Origin: Gammaproteobacteria bacterium
Lineage (GTDB): Bacteria; Pseudomonadota; Gammaproteobacteria; Competibacterales; Competibacteraceae
Assembly (NCBI GenBank): GCA_024235095.1
Contig: JACKNC010000004.1
Location: 1 to 64,000 of the forward strand
Reading direction: 5' to 3'
DNA: 64,000 nt
Position numbers and translations under genes: made by a program. This document shows, one piece after another, positions 18,993-29,700 of the stretch (positions within the stretch are counted from its first letter, which is position 1; the number at the start of each line of letters is the position of its first letter). Under the pieces are notes generated by a model, which was given only the letters and a program-made list of their open reading frames with translations, ran no database searches and was not told the origin of the DNA.

Positions 18993-19364
18993 TGCTAGGG
19001 AGACGTTCCGGTCAATGTTATAGTCTGGCAACCTGCTTAGCCTGCATTCCAAGGTACGCGGTGCGTACCCTACATCGACGACGTTGATACCGATCATTCA
19101 AGAGTAGGGTACGCACCGCGCACCGCTGCAGTGAATAGCCATGACCCGAAATGTAGGGATAACGGCGAGCAAGACAATAATTCCTGGGCGACAATGCATT
19201 GAACAACCGCTAGAATCATGCTCAGATTGTCCAGATAGTAACGTTGCTCATCCATGAAAATCACAGAATCCTTGAGCTTTGAAAACTGCCAAATTTCTCC
19301 AGAGGGGACGCAATCGTAAACCGGCAGGTTGGGCTGATGGTTGGTTTGATTAAATAAACCACTG
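18993..19364. other. Intergenic region before dapE
   Basis: 372 bases with no convincing gene. It contains the long inverted repeat at 19054-19124 and otherwise only short unsupported frames. Confidence 0.55.
19054..19124. repeat. Long imperfect inverted repeat (REP-like element)
   Basis: The left arm (19054-19073) contains GCGGTGCGTACCCTAC. Its reverse complement GTAGGGTACGCACCGC occurs in the right arm starting at 19104, with about 30 bases between. Sequences of the GTAGGGTGCGCACCGC kind are typical dispersed extragenic palindromes in proteobacteria. It could also end the transglycosylase transcript, but it lacks a T tract. Confidence 0.65.
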
Positions 19365-20522
19365 ATGAATTCTACTCTCACCCTTGCGCTTGACCTCATG
19401 CGCCGATCTTCGATCACGCCGGAAGACGCTGGTTGTCAGGAGCTGCTGATCAGTCGCTTGCAAGCTCTGGGCTTCCAAATAGAACGGTTGCGCTTCGGCA
19501 TCGTTGACAACTTCTGGGCGCGGCTTGGCGATCAGGAACCATTGTTTGTTTTCGCCGGCCACACCGATGTGGTGCCCCCCGGCCCACTGGACCAGTGGTC
19601 ATCCCCGCCGTTTGCGCCGGAGGTGCGCGACGGTTTCCTGTACGGGCGCGGCGCGGCGGATATGAAAGGCAGTCTGGCGGCAATGATCACCGCCTGCGAA
19701 GATTTCCTGAGCGCCTACCCCCAGCCGCGCGGTTCGCTGGCGTTCCTGATCACCAGCGATGAGGAAGGGCCGGCTACCGAAGGTACAGTCAAGGTGGTCG
19801 AGCGTTTGGAAGCGCGTAACGAGAAGATGCGCTGGTGCCTGGTCGGGGAACCGTCCAGCGTCCGCCAGATCGGCGATATCATCAAGAATGGCCGACGCGG
19901 TTCGTTGAACGGCCGCCTGTTGCTGCGCGGAATACAGGGCCATGTCGCTTATCCGCATCTGGCGCAAAATCCCATCCATGCGATTGGCGCGATTTTGACC
20001 GTGCTGGCCGATGAAGTCTGGGATCAGGGCTACGAGTGCTTTCCACCCACCTCGTTCCAGATTTCCAATTTGCAATCCGGCACCGGCGCGGTCAACATCA
20101 TTCCCGGCGAGCTGGAGATGCGCTTCAATTTTCGCTTCTCCCCCGCCGTTACCGTGGAGCAACTTCAGGAACGCACCCGGCTGATCATCGAAACCGGCTT
20201 GCTCAACAAGGAAGTGAAAACCGGCCAGGTCTTCCAATATGCTCTGGACTGGAGTTTGTCAGGGATGCCCTTCTTCACGCCACCCGGCGAACTGTCGGCA
20301 GCGGCTATCCAGGCCATCCGCGCTGAAACCGGTCTGGACGCGCAACTCTCAACCAGCGGCGGCACCTCCGATGGCCGGTTCATTGCTCCAACGGGCGCGC
20401 AGGTCATCGAACTGGGTCCGCTCAACGCGACGATTCACCAAGTGAACGAACGGGTGGCGATTGCAGACCTGGAAACTCTGAACCGGATTTACCAGACTAT
20501 TCTGAACCAACTGCTGGCTTGA
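19365..20522 (+). CDS. dapE: Succinyl-diaminopimelate desuccinylase
   Basis: It hydrolyses N-succinyl-LL-diaminopimelate in lysine and peptidoglycan precursor synthesis, as a dizinc M20 enzyme. The 385 residues are the normal length (E. coli 375). Metal and catalytic motifs are present: FAGHTDVVPPG (His/Asp, about residue 66), GRGAADMKGSLAAM (about 95), TSDEEGPATEGT (Glu pair, about 135), GEPSSVRQIGD (about 165), and a C-terminal TSGGTSDGRF with the zinc-binding region. It lies 44 bases before the trehalose synthase gene. Confidence 0.95.
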   Translation: MNSTLTLALDLMRRSSITPEDAGCQELLISRLQALGFQIERLRFGIVDNFWARLGDQEPLFVFAGHTDVVPPGPLDQWSSPPFAPEVRDGFLYGRGAADMKGSLAAMITACEDFLSAYPQPRGSLAFLITSDEEGPATEGTVKVVERLEARNEKMRWCLVGEPSSVRQIGDIIKNGRRGSLNGRLLLRGIQGHVAYPHLAQNPIHAIGAILTVLADEVWDQGYECFPPTSFQISNLQSGTGAVNIIPGELEMRFNFRFSPAVTVEQLQERTRLIIETGLLNKEVKTGQVFQYALDWSLSGMPFFTPPGELSAAAIQAIRAETGLDAQLSTSGGTSDGRFIAPTGAQVIELGPLNATIHQVNERVAIADLETLNRIYQTILNQLLA

Positions 20523-20566
20523 TCCAGCGCTGATCCGGCCAACGCTCTTCCAGGAAAAACCAATTC

Positions 20567-22831
20567 ATGTCTTCAGAAACCTCGCCGCGTCTGCCCAACG
20601 CCCTGCGCATGGGTTTACTGGTCACCGGGCTGATGGGCCTGTTGATGGGCGCCCTGGCCTGGTTCCAGGTCGAGCGGGAGCGCACCACCGATCTTGATGA
20701 ATTGGATCGGCGCGCTTATGTTCTGGTCCATCAGATGGCCTATTCGATCCAGGCGATTCTAAAATTGCCAGACAAGGAAGCGGCGGCGGCGCTGGGTTCA
20801 ACTCTGGAAGGTTACCGACCGCTGATCGGCCTGGCAGTTTACCGTCCCGATGGACGCCTGATCGCCGAAGGTCCGGACCTTGTGGAGTTTTCCAGCGAAT
20901 TAAAGCAGACCGTTCTCCAGGCGATCAAGGAACCCAAGGATGTGATCAAGGTGCTGAAAACGCCTACCACGCAGATCCATATCGTAACTTCTGTCATCCG
21001 CACTGCAGAAGGTCAACCGGAAGGGGTGCTGGCTGTCGTACATGATCTAACGGATGTGGTGGAGCGCGCCCGGAATCGGCGCCAGCAATTTGCGCTCTGG
21101 GGCGGCGTGATCATCCTGCTGCTCCTGACCGTGGTCGTCGCGGGTGCCTGGTTGCTATACGACCGTCCGCTGAACCGGATGGCGGCATGGATGCGGCAAT
21201 TGCGCACTGGCGAAACGGATGAGTCACTGCCGGTCGATCCGCCGGTCGCGCGCCTGGCCACTGAGAGCGACCGGTTAGCCGCCACGTTACGGGCGAAACA
21301 GGCGGCAACGCAAAAGCAGGTCCAGCAGGCCAAGTCCGCCCACCCGATCTGGTCCCGCAACCGCTGGCGCGCGCACCTCAGCGATTGCCTGCGCGGCAGC
21401 CATTTGCTGCTGGTCAGCCATCGCGAACCTTACCTGCATGAGCTTCAGGATGGTCAACCGCGTCTGGTAACGCCGGCAGGCGGATTGGTGGCTGCCCTCG
21501 ATCCAATCATGCGAGCCAGCAATGGCGTCTGGATCGCCCATGGAGCCGGTAATGCCGACCGGCGGACGGTGGACGCCAGAGATCGATTGATGGTCCCTCC
21601 CGATGATCCGAGTTATATCCTGCGGCGGGTCTGGCTGACTCGTGAAGAGGAGCATGGCTATTATCATGGCTTCGCCAATGAAGGACTGTGGCCGCTGTGC
21701 CATCGGGTTTATGAGCGTCCGGTCTTCCGCCCGCACAACTGGGAGTATTACGCGCGCATTAACCGGCGCTTTGCTGAAGCGGTTCTGCAGGAAGCCGGTT
21801 CCGATCCGGCGGTGGTGCTGGTGCATGACTACCAGTTGGCGCTGGTTCCCCGCTTGATCAAGGAAGTTCGTCCGGATCTGCGGGTCGGCCTGTTCTGGTA
21901 TATTCCCTGGCCGGATGCGGAAACGTTTTGCATCTGCCCTTGGCGGAATGAGCTGTTGAGCGGCATGCTCGGCGCTGATCTGATCGGCTTTCATTTACAG
22001 CAGTACTGCAATCACTTCATGGAAACCGTCGACCGGTTGACTGACGCCCGGTTGGACTGGGACCATTTTTCCATTGATACACAAGGACACCATTCGCAGG
22101 TGCGACCCTTTCCCATTGGGGTCGAAAACAAGATGGATCAATCAATCCCGACTGGCGTCATCCTGGCCCAGCGTCTGGCTGACCTCCGCGATCGGCATTC
22201 CCTGGAAAACCTGCGTGTTGCAGTCGGCGTCGACCGAATCGACTACATCAAGGGTTTGCCGGAGCGCTTCAACGCCGTCGCCCGGTTTCTGGAACGCTAT
22301 CCGCAACATCGGGGACGCTTCACGTTGGTGCAATTGGGCGTGCCCAGCCGTATGCACATTCGCCGCTACCGGGATCATCTCAATGAACTGGAATCCCTGG
22401 CGGATACCATTAACTGGCGTTTTCAGACCGCCTCATGGCAACCGATTCGTTTTCTGGTGGGCCAGCATGACCCGGTTACGGTTTACGCTTTCATGCGCAT
22501 GGCCGAGATGAGTATTGTCAGTTCGCTGCATGACGGTATGAACCTGGTGGCCAAGGAATTTGTCGCGGCCCGTTCAGACCTGGATGGGGTGCTGGTGCTT
22601 TCGGAATTCACGGGGGCCGCCCGTGAATTAGAGGATGCGTTAATCGTGAATCCTTACGATACCGAACAGTTCGCCGAGACGATTCACCTGGCGCTGGACA
22701 TGCCGGCGGACGAACGGCGCGAGCGTATGATTCGCATGCGGCGGCGGTTGGAAGAAAACAATGCCTACCGCTGGGCCGCAGATTTCCTGACGGAGTTGAC
22801 CGCCAGGCCGGTGACCGACGAAGAGTCATGA
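20567..22831 (+). CDS. Membrane-anchored sensor fused to trehalose-6-phosphate synthase (GT20)
   Basis: The 754 residues are far longer than OtsA (about 470). The N-terminal third resembles a receptor: transmembrane helix about 13-32, an extracytoplasmic segment about 35-173 (AVYRPDGRLIAEGPD, AVVHDLTDV), a second helix about 175-198, and a HAMP-like linker about 199-245. From about 275 a GT20 domain follows, with SHREPYLHELQDG, HDYQLALVPRL, GLFWYIPWPDAETF, GVDRIDYIKGLPERF and SLHDGMNLVAKEF. The GT20 domain makes trehalose 6-phosphate, or a related glucoside, from a nucleotide sugar. No OtsB phosphatase is fused or adjacent. The open frame is continuous and the fusion is not an obvious assembly artefact. 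Whether the sensor controls catalysis is unknown. Confidence 0.88.
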   Translation: MSSETSPRLPNALRMGLLVTGLMGLLMGALAWFQVERERTTDLDELDRRAYVLVHQMAYSIQAILKLPDKEAAAALGSTLEGYRPLIGLAVYRPDGRLIAEGPDLVEFSSELKQTVLQAIKEPKDVIKVLKTPTTQIHIVTSVIRTAEGQPEGVLAVVHDLTDVVERARNRRQQFALWGGVIILLLLTVVVAGAWLLYDRPLNRMAAWMRQLRTGETDESLPVDPPVARLATESDRLAATLRAKQAATQKQVQQAKSAHPIWSRNRWRAHLSDCLRGSHLLLVSHREPYLHELQDGQPRLVTPAGGLVAALDPIMRASNGVWIAHGAGNADRRTVDARDRLMVPPDDPSYILRRVWLTREEEHGYYHGFANEGLWPLCHRVYERPVFRPHNWEYYARINRRFAEAVLQEAGSDPAVVLVHDYQLALVPRLIKEVRPDLRVGLFWYIPWPDAETFCICPWRNELLSGMLGADLIGFHLQQYCNHFMETVDRLTDARLDWDHFSIDTQGHHSQVRPFPIGVENKMDQSIPTGVILAQRLADLRDRHSLENLRVAVGVDRIDYIKGLPERFNAVARFLERYPQHRGRFTLVQLGVPSRMHIRRYRDHLNELESLADTINWRFQTASWQPIRFLVGQHDPVTVYAFMRMAEMSIVSSLHDGMNLVAKEFVAARSDLDGVLVLSEFTGAARELEDALIVNPYDTEQFAETIHLALDMPADERRERMIRMRRRLEENNAYRWAADFLTELTARPVTDEES

Positions 22832-22834
22832 TGC

Positions 22835-23722
22835 ATGGCCAGTGATCAGCCTACGGGCGATGCGCCGCCGGCCTTCGACATCGAACCGGGCGCGCTATAT
22901 GTCGTAGCAACGCCGCTAGGCAACCTGGAAGATATCAGCGCGCGCGCCCTGCGCGTCCTGCGGGAGGTCGAAGGCATCGCTGCCGAAGATACCCGGCATA
23001 CCGGGCGGTTGCTGGCGCATTTCGGCATCGCTACGCCGCTGTTCTCGCTGCATGAACACAATGAGCGCGCTCGACTGGAGCCAGTGGTTGAACGCTTGCA
23101 GCGCGGCCAATCATTAGCATTGGTCTCAGATGCTGGCACCCCGCTGATCAGCGATCCCGGTTTTCCACTGGTGCGCGAATTGCGTCGCCAGGGCTTGAAG
23201 GTTATCCCCATCCCTGGGCCTTGCAGCCTGGTGACGGCGCTGTCGGTGGCTGGCCTGCCGACGGACCGTTTCATCTTCGAGGGTTTCCTGCCAGCCAAAT
23301 CCGCCGCGCGCCGCGCGCGTCTGCAGGGTTTGGCGCATGAGGAACGAACGCTGGTTTTCCTCGAAGCCAGTCATCGGATTGCCGAAATGCTGGCCGATTT
23401 GGCGATGGTGTTTGACGAGGAACGGTTCGCGGTGATCGCACGAGAATTGACCAAGCGTTTTGAAGAGGTGCATGGAGCGAATTTGAGCGAATTATTGGAC
23501 TGGCTGGATGCTGATCCTAACCGTCGGCGCGGTGAATTCGTGGTGCTGGTTCACGGCGCGCCGGCTGTAGTGGATACAGTGGATACGCAGGAGATACGAC
23601 GTTTGTTGGCCGCGCTGATAGAGGAATTGCCGCTGGGTCAGGCGGTCGCGGTCGCGGTCAAGGCGACCGGGCTAAAACGCAAGGCGCTGTATGAACTGGC
23701 GTTACGGCTGGAAAAAACTTAG
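22835..23722 (+). CDS. rsmI: 16S rRNA (cytidine-1402-2'-O)-methyltransferase
   Basis: The 295-residue tetrapyrrole-methylase-fold enzyme methylates the ribose of C1402 in the 30S P-site region, with S-adenosylmethionine. Motifs: LYVVATPLGNLEDISARAL (about residue 20), AEDTRHTGRLL, LVSDAGTPLISDPGF (about 95), PIPGPCSLVTALSVAGLP and ARELTKRFEEV. It begins 3 bases after the preceding stop, so it is probably translated from the same message. In many gammaproteobacteria it neighbours rnpB or mraZ; neither is seen here. Confidence 0.96.
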   Translation: MASDQPTGDAPPAFDIEPGALYVVATPLGNLEDISARALRVLREVEGIAAEDTRHTGRLLAHFGIATPLFSLHEHNERARLEPVVERLQRGQSLALVSDAGTPLISDPGFPLVRELRRQGLKVIPIPGPCSLVTALSVAGLPTDRFIFEGFLPAKSAARRARLQGLAHEERTLVFLEASHRIAEMLADLAMVFDEERFAVIARELTKRFEEVHGANLSELLDWLDADPNRRRGEFVVLVHGAPAVVDTVDTQEIRRLLAALIEELPLGQAVAVAVKATGLKRKALYELALRLEKT

Positions 23723-23741
23723 AGAAGAATTTATTCCGAAA

Positions 23742-23771
23742 CCGCCGCCTCTTGAATCCAAGAGGCGGCGG
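23742..23771. terminator. Strong hairpin between convergent rsmI and the giant gene
   Basis: A perfect 13-base stem (CCGCCGCCTCTTG with its complement) closes a 4-base AATC loop. On the minus strand it is followed by a short T-rich run (TTTCGGAATAAATT), consistent with terminating the giant gene. On the plus strand no T tract follows, so its effect on rsmI is less certain. Confidence 0.75.
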
Positions 23772-23790
23772 GTGGGGAGTAGCGCCGAAC

Positions 23791-26700
23791 CTATCCCAGT
23801 TCCAGTTCCATCGGTTCGTCCATCCCAATCAGGGTCAGCGGCGTTGTTCCGTCTGCTGGCAACACCTGATCGTGGAATTCGGCGCTGTTCAAAAAGTCGT
23901 CAATGATGGTGGTTTCCGCCGCGCCCTGCTCCAGGAGATTGACCCAATACGTCTGACCGCCTGGGTCAGGGGCGCGGTTGAGAAGGCCCAGATAGAGTTC
24001 ATCGACAGTGACAAGGGCGGCGCTTTGGGTGCGATATTCCGCCGAGTCGGTGAACGCCAGCAGCACCTCGGCAGCGGTGCGCGCGCCAGTGGCCAGTTGC
24101 GCGACCCAATACGCTTGACCTTCGGTATCCGGAGCGCGATCAAGCACCTGCGAATAGAGGAAGGCGACGAAGCTTTCTAAAGCGGTGGGCAGGATCGGGA
24201 AGGCCGGGTCTTGAAGCATCGCTTCGGCCCGATCTGTGAGGGTCTGGCCACTGCGCAGGGCTGCGATGTCGCGTTCCAGATCGCATTGCGTAGGGGCATG
24301 GCCCCAGACGCCTTCGTGCAGTCGGATCAAACTGTCGAGGGCGTCGCCTTCAGGGGCAGTCAGGAAGGTCTGCGCTAAGGTGATCGGGGTCAGCGTGGTC
24401 TGGAGCTGCTCGCGCCAGAAGGCTTGACCGGTTGATTCCCCTTCCCGATAGAGTAGATCGCGGTACATCTGGGCAACAAACAGGTCGTCGCGGGTGAAGA
24501 CATCGTTGTCCTTCACAAGCGGGTTAGCGCCGTAAGCGCTTTCCCAGGCGTCGGGAATACCGTCGCCATCGGTGTCCGGGGTGAAGAACCCAGGACAACC
24601 GGGATCGAGTGGCGTGTCGTTAACGTCGGTGACGGTGACGGTGAGCGTTTGTTGCGCAGACCCGCCCTGACCGTCGTCCACGGTGACCGCCACGACATAG
24701 GCATTGTCGCGGTTGCTGTCCGTGGGGTTCTCAAAGTCAGGGGCAGTGATGAAGGTCAGGACACCGGTAGCGGCGTCGATTTGGAACCGGCCTTGATCCG
24801 CGCCGCCGGTCAACTGATAGGTAAGCGGATCGCTGTCGGCATCGATAGCGGTGAGCGTGGCGACCGCGGTTTGGTTTTCAGGGACGGTGACCGTGGCCGG
24901 ACTGGTGATCACCGGCGCCGTGTTATCTGGCGTGGGTGGGGTCACAGCCAGGTACACCGGCCCGCCCGGATCGCTGATCGCGCCCGGCGTAGGATCGCTG
25001 TCCAGAGGACCATTGTCTTGCAGCACAAAGTCGATGCGTTGCTTGTCGCCTACGGTCGTGATCGTGATAGGGACGCTCACCCAGTCGCCTTGGGCATTTT
25101 GCTTGAGGTAACCATTCACCGGCAGGTCGCCGTCAATGAACAGGCGCATCGTGATTGCGCCGTCGGGCGTTACGCCAGTCACATCGAAGCTGAACACCCC
25201 CAAGGGGAACTGGCTGCCTTGCAGGTCGGGAGGCAGTTCGGCATCGCTCGGCGGGGGCAAAACAGTGATATTCGTTTGCTGGCCGCCGCCGTTGTTTTCG
25301 ATCGTAATATAGCGCGAATGGCCTTGTGCATCGGTAAGACCAGTGGGTAGGGAGGTGACATTGGCCTGGCGGGTGTCGGGGATACCGTCACCGTTGCCGT
25401 CGCCTACTGTCCCATTAGGACCTACAACGCCGAGTTCCGTAGCGCTGTCAATGCCGTCGTTGTCGTCGTCCGGGTCCCGGTTGTCGCTGATCCCGTCGCC
25501 ATCCGTGTCCCGATTGGCTTCCTCAGCGTCGCCTTGGCCGTCGTTGTCCGAGTCAGGGTCTTGATTGTCCGGTATACCATCGCCGTCAGTGTCTACCGCG
25601 CCGTCGCCTTCGTCGACATCTGGGATGCCATCGCCGTCGCTATCCGGTAGAGGCAGCGGAGGCGGCTCGGCAAAGTGGTTGTTCGTGACGTTGACCGCTG
25701 GGCTGATGGAAGCGGAATCGTTGCCGGCTGCATCCTGGATGGCGTTAGCGTCGTCGCTGGCGGTCGGATCAGCATAGGCGACGGTGACGGTGTCGCCGGG
25801 CGCAATGGGACTGGCCGGGGTGAGTTGCACCGTAGAACCGCTGATGCTGACGCCGGTCACGGTGCGGGGCTGATTGTTAACCTGGACGGTGAAGGCGCTC
25901 ACCGCTGCCGTAGTGGTGCTCAGCGCTTCATTGTAGGTAAGGATGAGCAAAGTGCCGTTGGCGTTGGTCGCAGCCGATTGAAGCACAGGCGCGGTGCTAT
26001 CAATCGTCACGGATAGCCCATCCGATGCGGAGGATGCGTTGCCCGCAGGGTCGGTCTGGAGCGCTTTGACCGTGTAGGTTCCCGCCGCCAGCACGCTGCT
26101 CGTCACCGACCAGGCGCCGCTCGCCACCGTCGCTGTGCCCAGGCTCTCGCCCGCATCAACCATACCGTTATTATTCGCATCAGCGAACAGGGTCACCGTC
26201 GCGCCATCCTCACCCGTGCCGGTGAAGGTCGGCGTCGTGTCGTTCGTGATATCGTCCGTGTCGCTGTCGCCCGTGTCGGAGGCCGCCACAAGATCCGGCG
26301 CGCCCGGCGCATTCGGTGCTACGCCATCCACGAGTACGCCTGTCGCATTCGGGGCGGTGTAGCTGAAGTTGGTCATAGCGCTGTTGGCGCTATTAGTGAT
26401 CGTCGCGCCGTTAGGGGTGAGGCTGCTGGCAACGGTAATGCCATCGGTGTCCAGATTCCCGCTGACGACCGTGTAACGGAAGGTCGCAGTGGTGCTGTTG
26501 GTCACAGCGCTTTGGAGGGTGGCATTGACTGTTCCGCCGGTGTCGAGGGTGACTGCGATGTAAGGTGTGCCGTCCGTGGTGTCAATAGTGACGGCTTCGC
26601 TGAAGGTGACGGTGAAATCCAGGTTATCGCCGATCTTGTAGGTTCCGTCAGTGGGCGGGTTCACCGATTGCACGGTCGGCGCGCCAGTCAATACGATGTC

Positions 26701-29700
26701 ATTGCCATCGCCACCCTGGTAGGAGAGCGTCAGGGTGACGCCATTGACGGTGATCGGAGCGCCCTCAGCGAAGCCGTTGAAGGTTCCGATAACCGCATCG
26801 TCGCCATCGTTGTCAATGAGCGTGAAGTCGCCGCTGGCTGACGGCGTGAAACCGTTGATGGACTGTATGTTGAGGGTAGCCCCGGTAACGTCTACAGCGC
26901 CGGTCACAGCGATCTGGTCATAGCCAGCGCCTGCCGTGGTTCCGCCCAGATCAATGTCCAGGGTCGCGCCATTTTTCAGTGTGAGATTACCGGTGTGCAA
27001 AACGCCCGCACCGCTGCCACCCGGCGCAAAGGTTGCGCCGCTTTCCACGGTGAGCGCGCCGGCCAGAGTCCCCTCGCCGTGCAGTGCGCCCGCCGAAATG
27101 GTCGTCGCGCCGGTGAGCGTGTGGTTGCCGCTCAACGTCAATGTCCCCGCGCCGGTTTTGGTCAGCGCGCCCGAACCACTGATCACACCCGTGAACGTGT
27201 TGCTGTTGATTTCGTCGATAGTTAAATGGTTTGCGTTCAGCGCTACCGAACCAGCGCCGGCCAGTCCACCAATCGTCTCATCGCTGCTCAGCGCCAGCGC
27301 GGCGCCGTTCTCCACCGTGACTGCGCTGGCGTCGGTAATGGCGTTGCCGCCCGTTGCCGCCAAGGTTCCTGCGCTGATCGTGGTGTTGCCAGTGTAGCCA
27401 TTACTACCGGCCAGCGTCAGCGTCCCCGCACCTTGTTTAGTAAAACCATATATCCCTGACTCTACTGAAATATTTCCAGTAAGCGTCACATCACCTGCAT
27501 TGACGAAATAAGCATCCTTACCTAAAAGCAGGCTATTCGCAAAAGTTCCGGCGCCGTGCAACGTCAGACTGCCGCTGCCGCCCGCGAGGGAGACAAGCAC
27601 ACCGGAGCTGATCGAGCCGCTGGTCTGCAACCCCAAGGCGCCCTGATTGAGCGTCAGAGTACCGCCGGAGAAATTGGCTGCGCTGCCCAGAGTCAGGGTG
27701 CCATTCCCTGTTTTGCCGATATTCTGCCCGGCATCGGCGACGGAGATAGCGCCGTCCAAGGTCACATCCTGGCCAGTGTCAACCTTGATCGAACTAAACT
27801 TACCGCCTTTCGTCGCCGCCAGATGGATGCTATTGGTGACCGTGCTGGAGCCGCTCAAGCTCAAATGCAGGCTGCCGTCTGCAAGCGTCAGTGTTCCAGA
27901 CCCAAGCGCCGCAGCATCGGTGATTGATACATAGCCCGTCTGTATGGTGATATCGCCGGCATAGCCGCTGTTGTTGCCCGAAAGCGTCAGGGTCTTCGAG
28001 GCGCCGATCTTGGTCAGGTCACCTGAGCCGGATAGTGTCCCAGAGAGGGTAGCGTGTCCAGAGAGGTCAATCGTACCATTACCGAAGCCGATTACCACCG
28101 ACTTGTCGATATCCATGGCCCCGGTCACCGCCAGCGCGCCGCCGTCGAGAGTGAGCGTTGTTCCGCCGCTGCCTAGATCAGTCGCTTCCGCAATCGACAG
28201 CGTTCCCCCTGAGAGGGTCGTGTTGCCGTAGGTGTTGTTGCCCGAGAGAATCAGTGTGCCTGCGCCAACTTTGTTCAGTGCGCCAGAACCGGAGATCACG
28301 CCTGAGAGCGTGGCCGTGACGCCGCTATTAACACCGATGTTCCCTGTGCCCGAGGAGAGGCTGATCGCCTTGGTGATGTCGCTCGCGCCGGTGATCCCCA
28401 GCGCGCTCCCATCGGCCAGCACAATCCCGCCACCGCCCACGCTGCTGTCGCCGGCTACTTGCAGGGTTCCGGCGGAAACGGTGGTCGCGCCGTCATAATT
28501 GTTCGCGCCGGATAGCGTTAGGGTGCCCGCGCCGGTTTTGGTCAGGGAGCCGCTGCCAGACATGCTGCCCGCGTAGGTTTCATCGGCACCAAAACTCTGG
28601 TCGAAAACCACGCTAGCGTTATTGGTGATGTTGCCTCGCAGGCTGTCGGTCGTGCCTGCGAGGGTTCCCGCAGATACGGTCGTGCCGCCGCTGTAGGTAT
28701 TCGTCCCGGTCAAGGTCAAGGCGCCAGCGCCAGTTTTCAATACAGCCCCTATACCGGGCAGCGATGTCTCTATCGTCCCGGTGTCGTTGCTGCTATTGGT
28801 CAGCGTTAGCGTCACCCCGGAATTGAGAGGGAGCGCCCCTCCGCTGAGTGTAGCGCCGCTAGCGGCATCCAAGTCGAGGGTCAGGCTTTCCGTCAAGGAG
28901 GAGGCCGATAACGTACTCACTGTTTGCCCGGCCAGACTGCTGGCCAGGGCGATAGTCTGCGTCCCGCTGGTGTCGGCGAGGGCAATCGCGATGGCCTCGG
29001 AGAAACTCACGCCGTCATTGATGTCGATGCTGGCGGTATCGGTCGTGTTGGTGACGTAGATCGTATCCGAAGTCACCGTGACCGTGCCGGTGTCCGCGTC
29101 GCTTCCATCGCTGACGGTAAATTCCAATTCAGCGTCGCCAGCAGGCGTGTCGTTTTGGTAGGTGATGTGCTGGAGAACGTCATTGACCAAGGCGGTAGTC
29201 GCCGCCGTTCCGGTGCTGTTGAAGGTGATCGTCAGTACGCCGCCCGCGTTCGTAAAACTGGCGAAGGTCTGGCCGCCGGCTTGCAAGTCGCCGCTGTTGA
29301 CCGTGAAACCGGCGCCGCTGGTATCGAAGTCAAAGGTATCCGTTGTGATCGCCGCACCCAAACGCTGCACGGTCAGTGAACCGCCGCTCCAGTCGCCATT
29401 GCTGCTGTTGAGCGTATCGAAATTGGTATCTGCAACCGTGGCATCGCTGTCCAGCGTGACCGTGTTTCCTTCGACCCAGGCGACCGAACCGCCGTCAAGG
29501 TTGCTGAAGGTGGGGGCGCTATTCGCAGTTGTCAGGACAATGTCGTTACCATCGCCGCCCTGGTAAGAGAGCGTCAGGGCAATGCCGTTGACGGTGATCG
29601 TAGCGCCTTCGTTCAGGCCGCTGAAGGTGCCTGCGACGGGATCGCTGCTGCCATCGTTGCTAATCAGGGTGAATGCGCCGGTCGGCGTAAAGCCGTTGAT

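Noticed and set aside
23723..23790. RNase P RNA gene after rsmI
   Set aside because: This is a frequent location in gammaproteobacteria, but only 68 bases with a terminator hairpin are present.
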